Part shown: one piece after another, positions 36,245-48,409 of the stretch
Layout of the letters: each line of letters begins with the position of its first letter
Position numbering within the stretch: the stretch's first letter is position 1
Assembly (NCBI GenBank): GCA_902729315.2
Contig: LR746265.1
Coordinates: 5,808,892 to 5,872,891, forward strand
DNA: 64,000 bases
Origin: Spirodela intermedia
Taxonomy: Eukaryota > Streptophyta > Magnoliopsida > Alismatales > Araceae
Direction: 5' to 3'
Position numbers and translations under genes: made by a program
Notes under the pieces: generated by a model
Seen by the model: only the letters and a program-made list of their open reading frames with translations
What the model was told of the DNA's origin: nothing
Databases searched by the model: none

Positions 36245-37837
36245 TAACATGACTTAGTCGTTGTATAGTAAATCACGTAAATTTAAAATTTATAAAATTA
36301 GAAAATACGAATTTTCAGATAGTTAGAAATATTTTTGAACAAATATATTAAGTATAATTCAATAAAACTTCTCAAAAATAGTGGTAAATTTTCAAGTTGA
36401 TCATAAGGATGTAATATAATATCTGGTAATTATTCATAATGTTTCACAAAGAATACTATTTTCTATGAATTATACACTAGTAAATAAAAAAGAAATATAT
36501 TTAAAATTCACGAAAAATGGAAATAAGGGTATGGACGTTAGGATGACGTCAGTGTCTGGAGAACACGAATTGGGCAGAAATAGAGTTCCGTCTGGTGATT
36601 CTTATGTAAGTGATTACAAACGATTTAATCGATCAAATTAAGATCTTTAAAAGTCAAAAGAATCATAATGAAATGAAGTATATCTTGGTAAATTTTAAAC
36701 AAACAAATTATCACTAAATGGAATAAAAATTAAGTTGAAAACAGAAAAACAAAGTTTCAGCGTCGCGGCGGTGATGTGTTGGTAATGTACTAGAATCCTG
36801 AGCATTTGAGAGGATTATCATGTAGTGTCCATGGCCTCGAAGGCTCTCCTTAGACAAAGACGACGTGGACAATCTCTAGATCTCCTTGTGAAGTCTAGAG
36901 ATTAATAAAATGGGTCGTCGAATCGTCTCCAATGGTTGTCACCTGACAGAGTGAAAAAATAGTAACTTTGTAGCTCTCTGGCAGTTGTCACCTGATGAAG
37001 AAGAGTTGGATGGAGGTGGGGCATGTGTTAGAGAGCTTCATCCTCAAGTTCGCACAATAAGAGGAGGCTCTTCATTGCATCCGATACACTCTCAAGAGGT
37101 GGCGACTCATCTTCTAGCAGATTATCCTCTTCTTAGTGACAGCTTGTTTGTCGATCAATTGGAGATGCTTTACTCGATGGATTCGTGATCTTTTTATTGC
37201 AAATCATGTTGATGAGATTTTTGTTGATGATCCAATGATTTTGGTTGCTTAATCCTTCACTGGCGATCTGTAAGAAAGTTGCGATAATTAGATAAAAAAA
37301 TATGAGTTTTGGTTCTAAGAGGATTGGAACCTATGCCAATTGCGCGCCCTTTCTGAGGAAGGTGACGCGGGTTTAATCTCACATCGGTTGTGCGCCAAAG
37401 TTTCTGACGAATATATAGTAATATTATGTTCTCGATCAAGTCCCTTTCCCGCATGTGTATGACCACTCTTAACCCCATAGCCGGCTGGCCATTGGTGACA
37501 TAGAAGAGGAGTGGCGCACATGTGCCCCCATTAGTTCAAATCGCTCGAGCCCCTACTCGCGGCTCATGTCCAAGTGCACTTCCGACTCGCTTGCGGGCCT
37601 GGCTGGCTGGCTGGTCCCTCTCATTTTGCTATTTTAATTTTAATTTCTTTTCCTTCATTTATCTCAAAAGTAAGATAGTAAAAATAATATAAAATCACAT
37701 AGTTATCTAAAAATTCACATTAATCAACTAAAAACCACTTTTCACACTTTAACACAAATATAAATCTATTTATCACGAGTTAAGGCTAAAACTATATTAT
37801 TTACTAATTATTAACTCATGATAATGAAGACTTATTA
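36245..37837 (+). mobile_element. Solo LTR, copy E (1593 bp), inside P450-2 intron 3
   Basis: Starts TAACATGACTTAGTC (both G's changed to A) and ends GAAGACTTATTA, with a perfect target duplication GAGAC at 36240-36244 and 37838-37842. The empty site is visible in P450-1, which has GGGGAGACCCACCGAG at about 15543-15558. It is antisense to the P450. It carries ATCTCACATCG (37376-37386) and TATATAG (37412), 25 bp apart, then the hairpin and a T-rich stretch. Confidence 0.9.
37376..37418 (+). promoter_or_regulatory. snRNA-type upstream element plus TATA, LTR copy E
   Basis: ATCTCACATCG at 37376-37386, one base off the consensus, then 25 bp, then TATATAG at 37412-37418. Confidence 0.5.
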
Positions 37838-38134
37838 GAGACCCACTGAGTCGACCCTCTCTCGGAATAGTTGTTCAATTTTTTGGTCGATGATCTTATA
37901 AACAAAGTCGTCGATTACTATGATGTTTCTCCTTAGCGTGGCCTCTGTTCTAATGTTCAGGGCCCTCTTGATCTTTCACAAGACGTTCATGTATCACCAG
38001 ATCATCAGCTCACTGGAATCGTCTAAAGCTTTGGATAATCAGGCCCCTTCCTCGTTTGTTCCAAGGAGGGTGTCGAGGTCCACGCCGAACCCAATTTTGA
38101 ATATGGAATCCATCGTAGATTTCATGAACAAGGC

Positions 38135-38191
38135 CTGCAGAGAAGATTTTTGCAAGGAATTGAAGGAGAAGACGAAAAATAAAATAAAGTC
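38135..38191 (-). other. 57-bp insert that supplies a new 3' splice site in P450-2
   Basis: On the minus strand, after the original CCGCAG acceptor, there is a T-rich segment ending TCTTCTCTGCAG directly before GCCTTGTTCATG. Splicing at this new AG gives an exon of exactly 288 nt, the same length as in P450-1 and P450-4. The original acceptor would add 57 nt, in frame, but with a TTTATTTTATTTT run. Confidence 0.5.
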
Positions 38192-39239
38192 CTGCGGAGC
38201 GCCGTGAATGGCCATCCTTAATTGAAATCTCGGATTCGTTGGCGTGACTATGAAACTTACTTGGATGTCCACCGGCCGGTCTGAGCTCGCCGCTTGAGAT
38301 GACCTGGGCTAGCCTCGCGGCGTTGTGTTTGAAGGCGTTGCTGCTGTAATCCCTCAGATTCATGGTAGAGAACTCGAAGCTCGCGAGCTTCCTCTGGTGG
38401 CGCCACTGGCCGCCGTCGACGGCGAAGATCCCGTCGCCGAGGAGGTCCTCCAGGATGTTGTTGTTGTACGAGCCCTGCAAAGTTAAAGCAGTTCTCACGC
38501 CGATCCAAAAAGCAGCCAGGAGGGACTAGAGGAGGGGGCCAATTCTGTCTGGAAGAATCTCCAAGAATAGGTGGGCATCTTTCGATGATCCAGTCGCTCC
38601 CCCAACCTCACCTTCCCGTAGTTGGCGAAGTTGGTTCTGAGAATGTACTCCACGTCGCTGGGGTCGGCCAGATGAACGTAGCTCCGGGCGGGGTGAAGGA
38701 TCCTGAAACATTTGAACCTGCGGGCTTTGTCCGTGAGGTAATCGTGGATTCTGCGGAAGTTGATGATCTGATTCAAGAAGGAGCAAACCAGGGGGGCGTA
38801 TCTCTTCTTCTTCCTTCCCAGTCGTCGCGGCCGGAGGAGCACTCGGAGCCAGAGGAGCCCCATCAGCAGCAGCGCTATGGCGGTGGCTGCGAGGACAAGA
38901 CGGCTGGATAGGATAGCCTCCATGGCGGGAACCTCACTGTTTCGGCGCTAATCTTCAGGGCCGAGGACGGCGCAGAACGATTGGAGAAGAAGTTTACTTT
39001 CTTGGCTCTACTAGGATAGATTTTAAATGTTCCATGAGACACATCAGAGTAGCTGTCTGGTGACAGCGAGCTGAAGCTCGGTGGCGATCGATCTATGGAC
39101 CGGGGGCCAGAACGCGACGGCAGCTGAGGTCGACATCCGACGACATTACTTGAATAATGCCTTTTATTTGCACCAGGAAGCTTCCACACGAAACGTGGAA
39201 GTGGGTCCTTACGTTTCAACAATGGCGAAACGGTCCCTG

Positions 39240-40050
39240 GCGTTATAAAGAATAATAGGTTATTTGATTACAGATTATTGTAAGACGCTCCAATTAGAAA
39301 TAGGCACATAAATTAGTGTTTAGCCATTCATTTTACTTTCCTCCACTTCAGTCACGTTATCATGCTCCAACGGAATGTTTTTCATTTTTTTATTTACCAA
39401 ATATATCTGGATCAAATCAGCATCTTATCATATAATGATCTTGTGGAAATAGGCGTTAACATCATAAACTTTTATAAAAATATTATGCTTCGAATTTTTC
39501 GTTTATTTTGTCATCTTCTTTTTTTGAAGTCATTTTATGAGAGTTTAGGCGTTCCCATGGGCCTTCTATGTTTATGTTGAAAATTAATCTTGATTTATTA
39601 AGAAGAATTAGATGTTGCTTTCGTACTTCATTTGTGGATTGAATGATTTTTTATATATATTATTCACAGATGTTTAACCATCAAGACAAAAATACGTAGA
39701 TTAGCAATGAAAGCTTCTCAAAAGGTACTGATATAATTATTGATCATGAGATAGGCTAGATAAAAAATCAAAAGGGGAGTTATCAGCCGTGGGTTAGGTG
39801 GACACTTCACGGTATCTTGGGAAAATAAAATTTTAGATAGTTTAAATCAATTCACCATCTTCATAAGGATCAGCGGATGGGATGGGTCGAGATTGGTTGC
39901 AAGAATCGGGACTAATACTCATCAACATGGTTACCTTTGACTCAGCTAATAATGCTAGTATTCTGCCGAGATCACCCGCTCTAATTTGTTTTTCTTGCTC
40001 TATGAGGTTAGACTATTGATGCTGTTCAGATCTATCCAGATTGTCCATCG
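39240..40050. other. Intergenic DNA between P450-2 and P450-3
   Basis: AT-rich DNA. A 72-codon frame at 39362-39580 shows no recognisable features. From about 40050 the sequence matches the 3' flank of P450-5 (51479-51540) in inverted orientation. Confidence 0.5.
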
Positions 40051-40138
40051 GACGCAATCAAAATTCGATCTTATTACGTTGGTGGGTATCCAGTTTAGAA
40101 GCGGCATGCTACATGACAAGACCATCATCTAAGAAGCT

Positions 40139-42199
40139 TCATCTGCGGAAAACAAGAACATTGAGGCCTGAGTCCATGAAAAGACTGATAGTCATCCTGT
40201 AGTGGATGGCTTCCTCGTCTGTCAGTTTGAAGGTGAAGAAGCGGAGGAGGACCGCTGCGAAGATCTTCATCTGACGGTAGGCGAACTCCTTCCCCAGGCA
40301 TATCCGAGGACCCGCCTGCATCCAAACAATGCCCAAGTTACCAAATACCGTCCAGAGGGAAGAAGATGAAGATGGGGAAGTTTTTCGGAGATTCAGCCTT
40401 CTTTTCGTCCTTCCTCACCTGAAAGGCCGTGAATTTGAACGGGCTCTCCGGACAGAAGTTCCCATCCGCATCGAGCCATCTTTCCGGCCGAAAGATCTCC
40501 GCGTCCTCGCCCCATAAGTACTTCATTCTCCCCATGGCGTACGGCTGGTACAGAACGAACTCCCCCGCTTTCACGTCGTACCCGTCAGGTAATGTATCGT
40601 CTGAGAAGCAGATCTTCCCATCCTGCAAATCGTGATCAGGAGGACCACCGCCCATCTGTCAGAAGCGATCGCTTGATCAAAGATGCCAACGGAGTGCTTA
40701 ATGGCTCACCATCGCAAGAGCGGGATAAATACGCAGGGTCTCGGTTATGGCCGCATGTAGATACGTCATCTTCCCCAGCGATTCCTCGGTTACGTTTGTC
40801 GCGAATTCTTCCACAGACTCGCCGCCTTTAGCGCCTACTGCCTCCTTAGCTTCTTCGAATATCTTCTCTTCCACACGGGGATGCCTGCAGAGAAGGTAGA
40901 TGAACCAGGACAGGGTGCCCGCTGTCGTGTCCTTACCAGCGAGGATGAAGTTGAGGATTATGTCTCTGAGATACCGATCAGTCAAGTTCTCGGGATCATT
41001 CGGTCTCTCATGAAGAAACCTCGACAGGATGCTTGGCTTATCTACCTGCGGGAGCAGGAAATTAATCAAACACCCCACGGACATCGGCAATTCGTAGTGA
41101 TCTCTGCACCGAGTCTCACCTTCTGGTTCGACATTTGGGCGATCTCGGAGCGAATCAGCTTGTAAACGTGGTCGTCGATGATTCTGACGTTGTCCTTCAG
41201 CACCGCAGCCGACCCGACATTGAAGAATCGCATCACCTTCCACAAGGGATCGACGTACCGCCGGTTGATGAGTTCATTTGACTCATCCAGTGCTCTCAAG
41301 AATTCCCTAGTCTCAGCGTTCGTCCCCTGCAGGCTGTTGAGCTCGGTGCCGAAGGAGACTTCAAATATGGAGTCCATTGTGGACTTCACAAACCAGTCCT
41401 GCCGTAGATCGGGAAAAAAATTGAAGACCCGTCGGGATTCATCAGATTCTACGAGCTATCATTCGTATGTCTTTTTGGGGGCCTTCAACCACCATATATA
41501 TACGCTCGTCGGGGGAGGGGGGGGAATGATCAAGTTTTCCTTTTTAAAGAGGACAAACCTGAAGATCTATTGTCTGGTCGGAGTCGGCGACCTCGGCAAC
41601 GGCCTGGGCCAGCCTGACGCTGTTCTTCTTCAAGACATCATCACTGATGTCCTTCAAGGCTCTCGTTGAGAACTCGCGGCTCGCCAACTTCCTCTGGTGG
41701 CGCCACTGAGCTCCGTCCACCGCGAAGATCCCGTCCCCGAGCAAGTCGTTTAGGATCTCATAGTTAAACTTTCCCTGCAGGGAGGAACACGTTGGTTAGG
41801 CCTTTGCTCCGGAGCCAGAAGGCAATGAGTAAACAGCAGAAAGCGAGCGCGTCGGAAGGCGGCAGCCGCAGTCTTCCTGACCTTGCCGTAGTTCTGAAAA
41901 TTGGTACGGAGGATGTGCTCGACGACGGCGGGGTCGCAGGTGTAGACATCGCTGTGGAATGGGGAGGTGAGGATCCGGAAGGTCCTGTGGCGCCGGGAGA
42001 GGTCAGTAGTAAAGTCGTAGAGATGGCGGAAATGGAGCAGCATCTGCAAGTTGTTGCCCGCCACGGGGTGGTACCGCTGCCGACGTCCGCCGCTCCGCAG
42101 CCGCATTGCTACGGAGGAGAGAAGGGGGGCCGCTACGAGGGCCGCCGCGAGGGCCGCCGCAAGGAGCAGTAGCAGGGATGGGTTGATGAGGAGGTCCAT
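40139..42199 (-). CDS. CYP704: Cytochrome P450, CYP704 family, type II (P450-3)
   Basis: Exons on the minus strand: 42199-41882, 41774-41559, 41398-41120, 41045-40710, 40622-40419 and 40315-40139. They total 1530 nt, 509 residues, all phase 0. It starts MDLLINPS with a long hydrophobic anchor rich in Leu/Ala (about 8-33). Motifs: LLGDGIFAVDGAQWRHQRK, the I-helix AGKDTTAG, ETLR, FRPERW and the heme loop FTAFQAGPRICLGKEF (Cys 457). A small difference is IYPALAM after ExxR, where the type II sister has LYPAVPL. It is a membrane-bound fatty-acid hydroxylase candidate; substrate unknown. It is head-to-head with P450-4 across 4.2 kb and is an inverted duplicate of P450-5. Confidence 0.9.
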
Positions 42200-42273
42200 G
42201 GAGGGGAGGAAGGGAACGGAGATGGCCGTGTGAGACGGGGAGGCTGGCTGTCCCGATGCAGGCGGTCCCCTTT

Positions 42274-42280
42274 CTTTATA
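42274..42280 (-). promoter_or_regulatory. TATA box of P450-3
   Basis: On the minus strand TATAAAG lies 75 bp upstream of the ATG at 42199, at a position typical of a short 5' UTR. The aligned site in P450-5 is changed to AATATCA. Confidence 0.55.
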
Positions 42281-42447
42281 AGAAGACATCTCACGCACAT
42301 GCCAAGATTTTGTGAAAATAGTAATCTACTCATGTAATTAGTTTGTGAAAATAGTTCGCTACTCAGCCACGGAAGGATTCATATTCCAGCCGCTAGTTGC
42401 ATTGACATTACATTCCCCTCCAATCCAGCCTTGCACGTTCGACGGGA

Positions 42448-42451
<4 letters not shown>

Positions 42452-42483
<32 letters not shown>
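42452..42483. repeat. (GA)n microsatellite
   Basis: About 32 bp of GA repeats with one GGG interruption, in the gap between P450-3 and P450-4. Confidence 0.9.
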
Positions 42484-42486
<3 letters not shown>

Positions 42487-42489
42487 TAA

Positions 42490-45296
42490 GAGATTCTTCG
42501 TTAGACTGAATTGTGAGGCCCCAATCCAGACAATAAAAGACCGACTGATTAGACTTCTGGGCATCTATGATTCGATGTCGTATCGCAGTTCATTGATAAG
42601 TAAAATGCTAGCAACCTTCTTCAACGTGAACTTTATTGCCGTCAAGACCTGATGACACGTTCGTTTTCTGAATGCGCTGCGAGTCCTCGCAAGCGCCTTC
42701 GTCTCAGCAGAGCTCCACATGTCTGGAACATGTTCTCAGTCATAGTGGCTTGCAGTTGGGTTTTAAAAAACAGTCCCCAGAATATTATATGTAGCCCTTG
42801 CGAGAGCGATGGGGCCTCTCTTTAAGAGTATCCAGAGGCTGGGTAGGGCCAGCTCCCCCCCTCCGCTGCGATATCTCACGGGCCCGCGATGCCGTCCCCC
42901 TTTCCCTCCCCCGTCATAAATTCGGAGATACACGATACGACCGGTTGGACCAGTCTTGATAGGATTCTTGGAACTCAAATCAAGTTGTTACGAATTACTC
43001 ACAGCGACTTGTAAATCAATCAACCATCGTTAACCAGATCGGAATGCTACCATTACCTGGATGAATGAGCATCGAATATCATTGAATTCACGCCGCTATA
43101 CGTCGAAATCAGAGGATGTTTACTTCAGAAAAACTGGGTTGGGTTGCTGGCCTCATTATTGTTGGAGAATCTATTATAAGTGTGGCTCAGAGTTTTAGTT
43201 GGCCGCATTTTCAGACGGCCATATTTAATATACGTTGGATCGGGACAGACGGAAATGACTTTATAACACACCTTGGATCGGGTGGATGGAGTAAACATAA
43301 ACAACTTAGTTCTCCGTTTGGTTGAGATTTCAGGGCACGTTTTTCGAGGTTGCAATCGACCCCGTGCGCACTGTACACGGATATTCTTAAAGGGAAATGG
43401 CCGAATTCGAGATGGTCAATCTCCAAGCTGCCGTCTGGTCCTCGTCGCCTTGGTCCCTTTTGGTCGCGTCCGGGGAACTCTTTGAGACCGCCGTCAGTGA
43501 CAAGCCTCGTCCTCCACGCTTTACTGGGTCAACCCAAATCAGGGAGAACCGCTTCCTATGTGGATGGAGCCCTGATAATAAGGCCTCAATAGATTCTCCC
43601 AAGGTGCCCATAAATAGAGGGCCTCTCTTCTCATTTGAGCATCTCATTAGAGACGTCTTGAGAGAGATTCTAAGAAAGTAATCTTCTGTTGCAAGAAAAC
43701 AAAAGATTAATTTCTTCTTATATGTGATGCAACCTATAATAATAAATTAATGAGGTGTGGGAGATTTGATGCAACATATAAGAGGCCTTTTAACATTCCA
43801 AGTTTAAGAATTTTTCATGTAAATTTGATGGTTTATGAGTTGTAGGAGATTTTTGTGATGGTTTGGATAGATTCTTCTTATATGTGATGCAACATAAGTT
43901 GAGAAATAATAGCAATTAGGTACTGTCTCCATAATTACTACCATATGGATCTATTTCCTTTACATATTCTCAACTCTTAAAGACATAAAAAATTCATTAT
44001 CATTTTAGGTTTGGCTCATTATATTTCGTGCTAACCTAAATTTCAGATCACCATCAAAATAAGGTCCAACCAACAACTTTCTCAAAAAATTAAATTAATA
44101 TATTTATTAAATATTTAAGAAGTCAAACGAATTAAATAAATATTAATAATCTCAAGCACATGCTAAACTTCAAGATACCCTTCATAATTATTGACACATA
44201 TTATAGTTTTATTTTGTTTGAACCAGTGCCTCTCCTATATTTTATGAGATTGAATGTGATTTTGGCTTGTGAAATGATTTGTAGAGAAAAAATGAGTTTT
44301 ATAGTTGAAAGAGTAGAATATATGGACCTCAAATTAAAGTAAAACTTGCCAAATTAATTTCTTGAAACGAAATAGTAGGTTTTTGAGAATCATCAAGAAA
44401 TAATCCTTAAAATCTTGTAACCCTAATTATTAAGGTGATATCTAATTTATGGATAATATAGAAAAAAGTTGTCTCAAAAAAAGAGTTGGACTTGTTGATA
44501 TAAATTTAAATAGTTTTCATATTTTAAATCCCAAGAAAAGACAAATCCGTCCCCTCCTCTTGTTGTCCTTAGTGTCCCACTAAGATCCAACAACCACTAC
44601 AATATTGTTTAAAACCATAGTCTCCAAATGTTTTGCAAGGAAAGATATGTTTCATTTCAAGGATTTTCCCACAATCATGTGATGAGAAATATTTTTATTT
44701 ATCTTACCTTCTCTCTTTTCTTCTCTTGTTTTGAATAATGGTTGGAATAATTGGTGCATAATAGTAGCCTTATGATCTTTTCCAACTAGGTAATGCTGCT
44801 ACCCTCACAAGGTAGCATCCATTATTTCCTTAAATAAAATATTTACCTACCTCACTTGGGCAAAGAGGGAACATAACAGTAAGCAAAAAGCATTTCATTA
44901 GCCATTTTCATCAGTAAATTCTCTACAACATTCAAAACTATAACTAGGTTTTTACGAACTTATGATTCAAACATGTGATGGCATTGACCTAACAATATTC
45001 CTTGTTTCTATGTCCAATGTCAATATTGGGCTACATGATGGAGAGTCCTTTTGATAAATCAATGAATTTAACCTAGTGCTAACAACAATATCAATGAACC
45101 CTTTGAGCGAAAGAAAAGAGAATAGAGGCCAAAACAACCCCATTGATGAATGGAAAAATATTGATCTAGATCTACTAATCTAAATTAACATCCTATAAAA
45201 TTAAATAAATTTAAAAATAATATTCAGAAGGTGCCCTATGATAGGTACTCCCCTCCACATTTGTGACAAGAGGAATAAGTCTCATCCACTGTCCCC
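42490..45296. other. Intergenic DNA between the divergent P450-3 and P450-4
   Basis: I recognise no gene. A GC-richer part (42660-43680) has several overlapping frames of 60-94 codons with no domain. It ends in an LTR-promoter-like segment (CATAAATAGAGGGCCTCTC near 43610-43630), so it may be the remains of an LTR. CTTCTTATATGTGATGCAAC occurs near 43712 and again near 43872. The rest (43700-45296) is AT-rich. Confidence 0.4.
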
Positions 45297-46553
45297 CAAC
45301 ATTTTTGTGATGATATTATCCTCCACATCAGCAATACCCTATAAATAATGTAGGCTGACTTGGCCTTTGGGCCCAAGGCGACCCCAATGCTTGTTGGGGG
45401 AATTGGTGCAAGTACGTCTAGTTATTGAGTGCCATGTCTCCCTAATCACATTCTAGATGATAGTCCATAAAATAATGAATTTCTTTGATAGATGTAGCAC
45501 ACCTGACCTCATATGTTTACATCTTGTGGATCATTGTCAACAATTGGGTATACACTTGGCGCAAGGTAGGAGTCTTTGTTCTCCTTCTCACCCACTCATT
45601 CCTCTCGTCACTCCCTTTGGTCAAATAAATCTCAGGCCATATTGACTTTATTTAATGATTTTTTAGCTGCTTACTCTTCGCATGTAAATAAATTCACTAA
45701 CATAATTGGCATTCTATAACTTAAATACTTCATAGGATATTACTAATATAGAGTCCCATAACTAACATATTATTCAGAAATATATCAATCAATAAACGTA
45801 GTTTCCCACCATCAAAACTATCTCTTTACCTAGGGAACATAATCACCAAAACTGAAAAAAATAGTATGCGAAAATTACTCATCATAGGAAACTAACTGAT
45901 GTTTTGACAATTTATCCGGATTTAAAGGACCAAATGCAAAAAATGATGACCTTATTTGAACTCACCCGCCTCTAGAAGATACAACCTTGTCGGAGTGTGA
46001 GAGATTACATGCATACCATAATTTTATGTTTTATTTTTTATATGTTCTTTATTATATTGTATTTGCACACTTTCTCCCTTCCCGATGAATTTGATCCGGT
46101 ACGTGAAGCCGGATTCACTGGATCCGGTCCACATTGTTCGGAACTGTATAAATATCTGTACCCGTTATCGAATTTGATTAAAATTTTCCAGTTTGTCCTT
46201 TCACTTTCTCTCTCCAATCTTGGGAGCCGCCGGCAACCAACCGAGTCTTTGATAAATAGGGAGTTATCGCCTCGTCGTCGTGATTTTACTATCACAGATT
46301 CTGTTGGTGGATTTCACACGTAAACTATGCCCTTCACAAATATCCGAATTGAGGAAATGAGGATGGATTTCCTATACTCAGCACTGGGGACCGTTGCGAG
46401 ACAGGGAACTGCCTGCCATGGAGGCTGCCTTGTCCAGCAGTTCTGTCCTCGCAGCCACCGCCATAGCTCTGTTGCTGGGGCTCCTCTTGCTCCGAGTGCT
46501 CCTCCGACCGAGACGACTAGGAAGGAAGAATAGGAGATACGCCCCCCTGGTGG
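45297..46553. repeat. Right copy of the 1.26 kb duplicate (matches 1-1257)
   Basis: Identical to 1-1257 apart from one base near the end. Here the block continues into a complete CYP704 gene, so this is the parental arrangement. An imperfect inverted repeat (CCCCCAACAT / CTTGTTGGGGG) lies at about 45294-45400. Confidence 0.95.
46147..46154 (+). promoter_or_regulatory. TATA-like box of P450-4
   Basis: TATAAATA lies 264 bp before the chosen ATG. It implies a 5' UTR of about 230 nt, longer than in P450-3. The same box is at 851 in the duplicate. Confidence 0.4.
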
Positions 46554-48404
46554 GCTCCTTCTTGAACCAGATCATCAACTTCCGCAGAATCCACGACTAC
46601 CACACGGACCAAGCCCGCAGGTTCAAATGTTTCAGGTTCCTCCACCCCGCCCGGAGCTACGTTTATCTGGCCGACCCCCGCGACGTGGAGTACATTCTCA
46701 GCACCAACTTCGACAACTACGCCAAGGTGAGGTTGGGGGAGCGGTTGGATCATCGAAAGATGACTACTTATTCCTGGAGATGTTTCCCGACAGAATTGGC
46801 CCCCTCCTCTAGTCCTCCTGGCTGCTGTTTGAATCGGCGCGAGACCTGCTTCGACCTTGCAGGGCTCGTACAACCACAACATCCTGGAGGACCTCCTCGG
46901 CGACGGGATCTTCGCCGTAGACGGCGACCAGTGGCGCCACCAGAGGAAGCTCGCGAGCTTCGAGTTCTCTACGAGGAATCTGAGGGATTACAGCAGCAAC
47001 ACCTTCAAACGCGACGCCGCGAGGCTAGCCCAGGTCATCTCCGCGGCGGCGAGCTCAAACCAGTCGGTGGACATCCAAGTAAGTTTCGTGGACACGACAA
47101 CGAATCCAGGATTTCTATGAAGGATGGTCATTCACGGCGTTCCGCAGGACTTGCTCATGAGATCTACGATGGATTCCATATTCAAAGTCGGGTTCAGCGT
47201 GGACCTCGACACCCTCCGCGGAACAAACGAGGAAGGGTCCCGAATGACGAAGGCGTTCGATGATTCCAGCGAGCAGGTTGCCTGGCGATACGCCGACGTC
47301 TTTTGGAAGATCAAGAGGACCCTGAACGTCGGAGCGGAGGCCGTGTTGAGGAGAAACATCAGAGTAATCGACGACTTCATTTACAAGATCATCGACGAGA
47401 AAATTGAACAACTGTCCCAAGAGAGGGTCGACTCGGTGGGTCTCCCCATCCTCCAGCTCCTTCCATCTCGAGGTTTCAATCCCCCTGTGACCAATTAACC
47501 TTCTGGAGACAGATGAAGAAGGATGACATACTGTCGAGATTCCTGGAGGCGAGGGAGAAGGAGCCGGACAAGATAAGCAGAAAGTACCTGAGGGATATCA
47601 TTCTCAACTTTATGGTCGCCGGCAGGGACACCACGGCGACTGCCCTTTCCTGGTTCTTGTACATGATGTGCAAGCACCCGAATGTGCAGGAGAAGGTTGC
47701 GGAAGAGGTGAACGAGGCGACGAAGGGGAGCTCCCCCGGGTTGTCCATGGCAGAGTTCACAGAGAACCTTGGGTTCGTCAACGACCTGCCATACCTCAAC
47801 GCCGCGCTGAACGAGACGCTGCGTCTCTACCCCAGCGTTCCAGCGGTGCCGTCCAACTCCACACCCTGTAGTTTACTGGTGAAATTTTCTGACACTCAAA
47901 CAAACCTTTGCGAGTAACACTTTTTGATTGTTTTTCAAAATGAGAAGGACATCAAGATGTGTTACTCGGACGACACGCTGCCGAGTGGGTTCGATGTTAA
48001 AGCTGGGGATGCGGTCAGCTATCTGCCGTACAGCATGGGCAGGCTGAAGGACCTGTGGGGCGACGACGCAGAGGATTTCCGCCCAGAGAGGTGGCTCGAC
48101 GAGGGGGGGAGTATCCGCCAGGAGAGCCCCTTCAAGTTCACCGCCTTCCAGGTGAAACCCTCTCCCCTTTAACCTTTGTTTCTGTTGAGACTCGCTTAAT
48201 CCTTTCTGTGAAACGAAACAGGCGGGACCCCGAGTTTGTCTAGGGAAGGATTTCGCTTACAGGCAGATGAAGATCATCGCGGCCGTCCTCCTCCACTTCT
48301 TCAAGTTTGAGATGACTGACGACGGGAAGGGCGTTCACTACCGGACCATGATAACTCTGCAGATGGAGCAGGGGTTGCGCCTGCGAGCCAGCTTTAGATC
48401 GTAG
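46418..48404 (+). CDS. CYP704: Cytochrome P450, CYP704 family, type I (P450-4)
   Basis: Exons 46418-46726, 46863-47078, 47148-47435, 47513-47845, 47948-48151 and 48222-48404. They total 1533 nt, 510 residues, all phase 0. The start MEAALSS is chosen over an in-frame ATG at 46394 because only MEA/MEP is shared with the other type I copies. Motifs: an anchor of about 25 hydrophobic residues, DLLGDGIFAVDGDQWRHQRK, the I-helix AGRDTTAT, ETLR, FRPERW and FTAFQAGPRVCLGKDF (heme Cys 456). It is an ER-bound omega-hydroxylase-type enzyme by family. It is followed 0.95 kb downstream by the type II gene P450-5 in the same direction. Its first 45 codons and promoter are duplicated at the left end of the window. 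Confidence 0.92.
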
Positions 48405-48409
48405 TTTGT

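Larger units (their letters stand above)
35974..38923 (-). pseudogene. CYP704 type I pseudogene (P450-2)
   Basis: Exon 1 is intact (38923-38612, 104 codons, MEAILSSRL start). Exon 2 (38474-38261) is 214 nt instead of 216, a 2-nt deletion near 38295 that shifts the frame. Exon 3 (38134-37847) is full length but preceded by an extra 57-bp segment. A solo LTR sits in intron 3. Then part of intron 3, all of exon 4 and most of exon 5 are deleted (junction near 36200). Exon 5 remnant and exon 6 are joined without intron 5 (near 36160). The I-helix, ExxR and PERW regions are therefore gone. It ends at a stop at 35974. The head and exon 6 still show clear CYP704 identity. Confidence 0.9.

Noticed and set aside
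42490-46417. Bidirectional promoter between P450-3 and P450-4
   Set aside because: The starts are 4.2 kb apart and each gene has its own TATA-like box, so there is no evidence for a shared promoter.
46394-47263. 289-codon frame read as a single protein
   Set aside because: It reads through introns 1 and 2 of P450-4; after codon 111 the frame no longer matches P450 sequence, while the spliced exons do.
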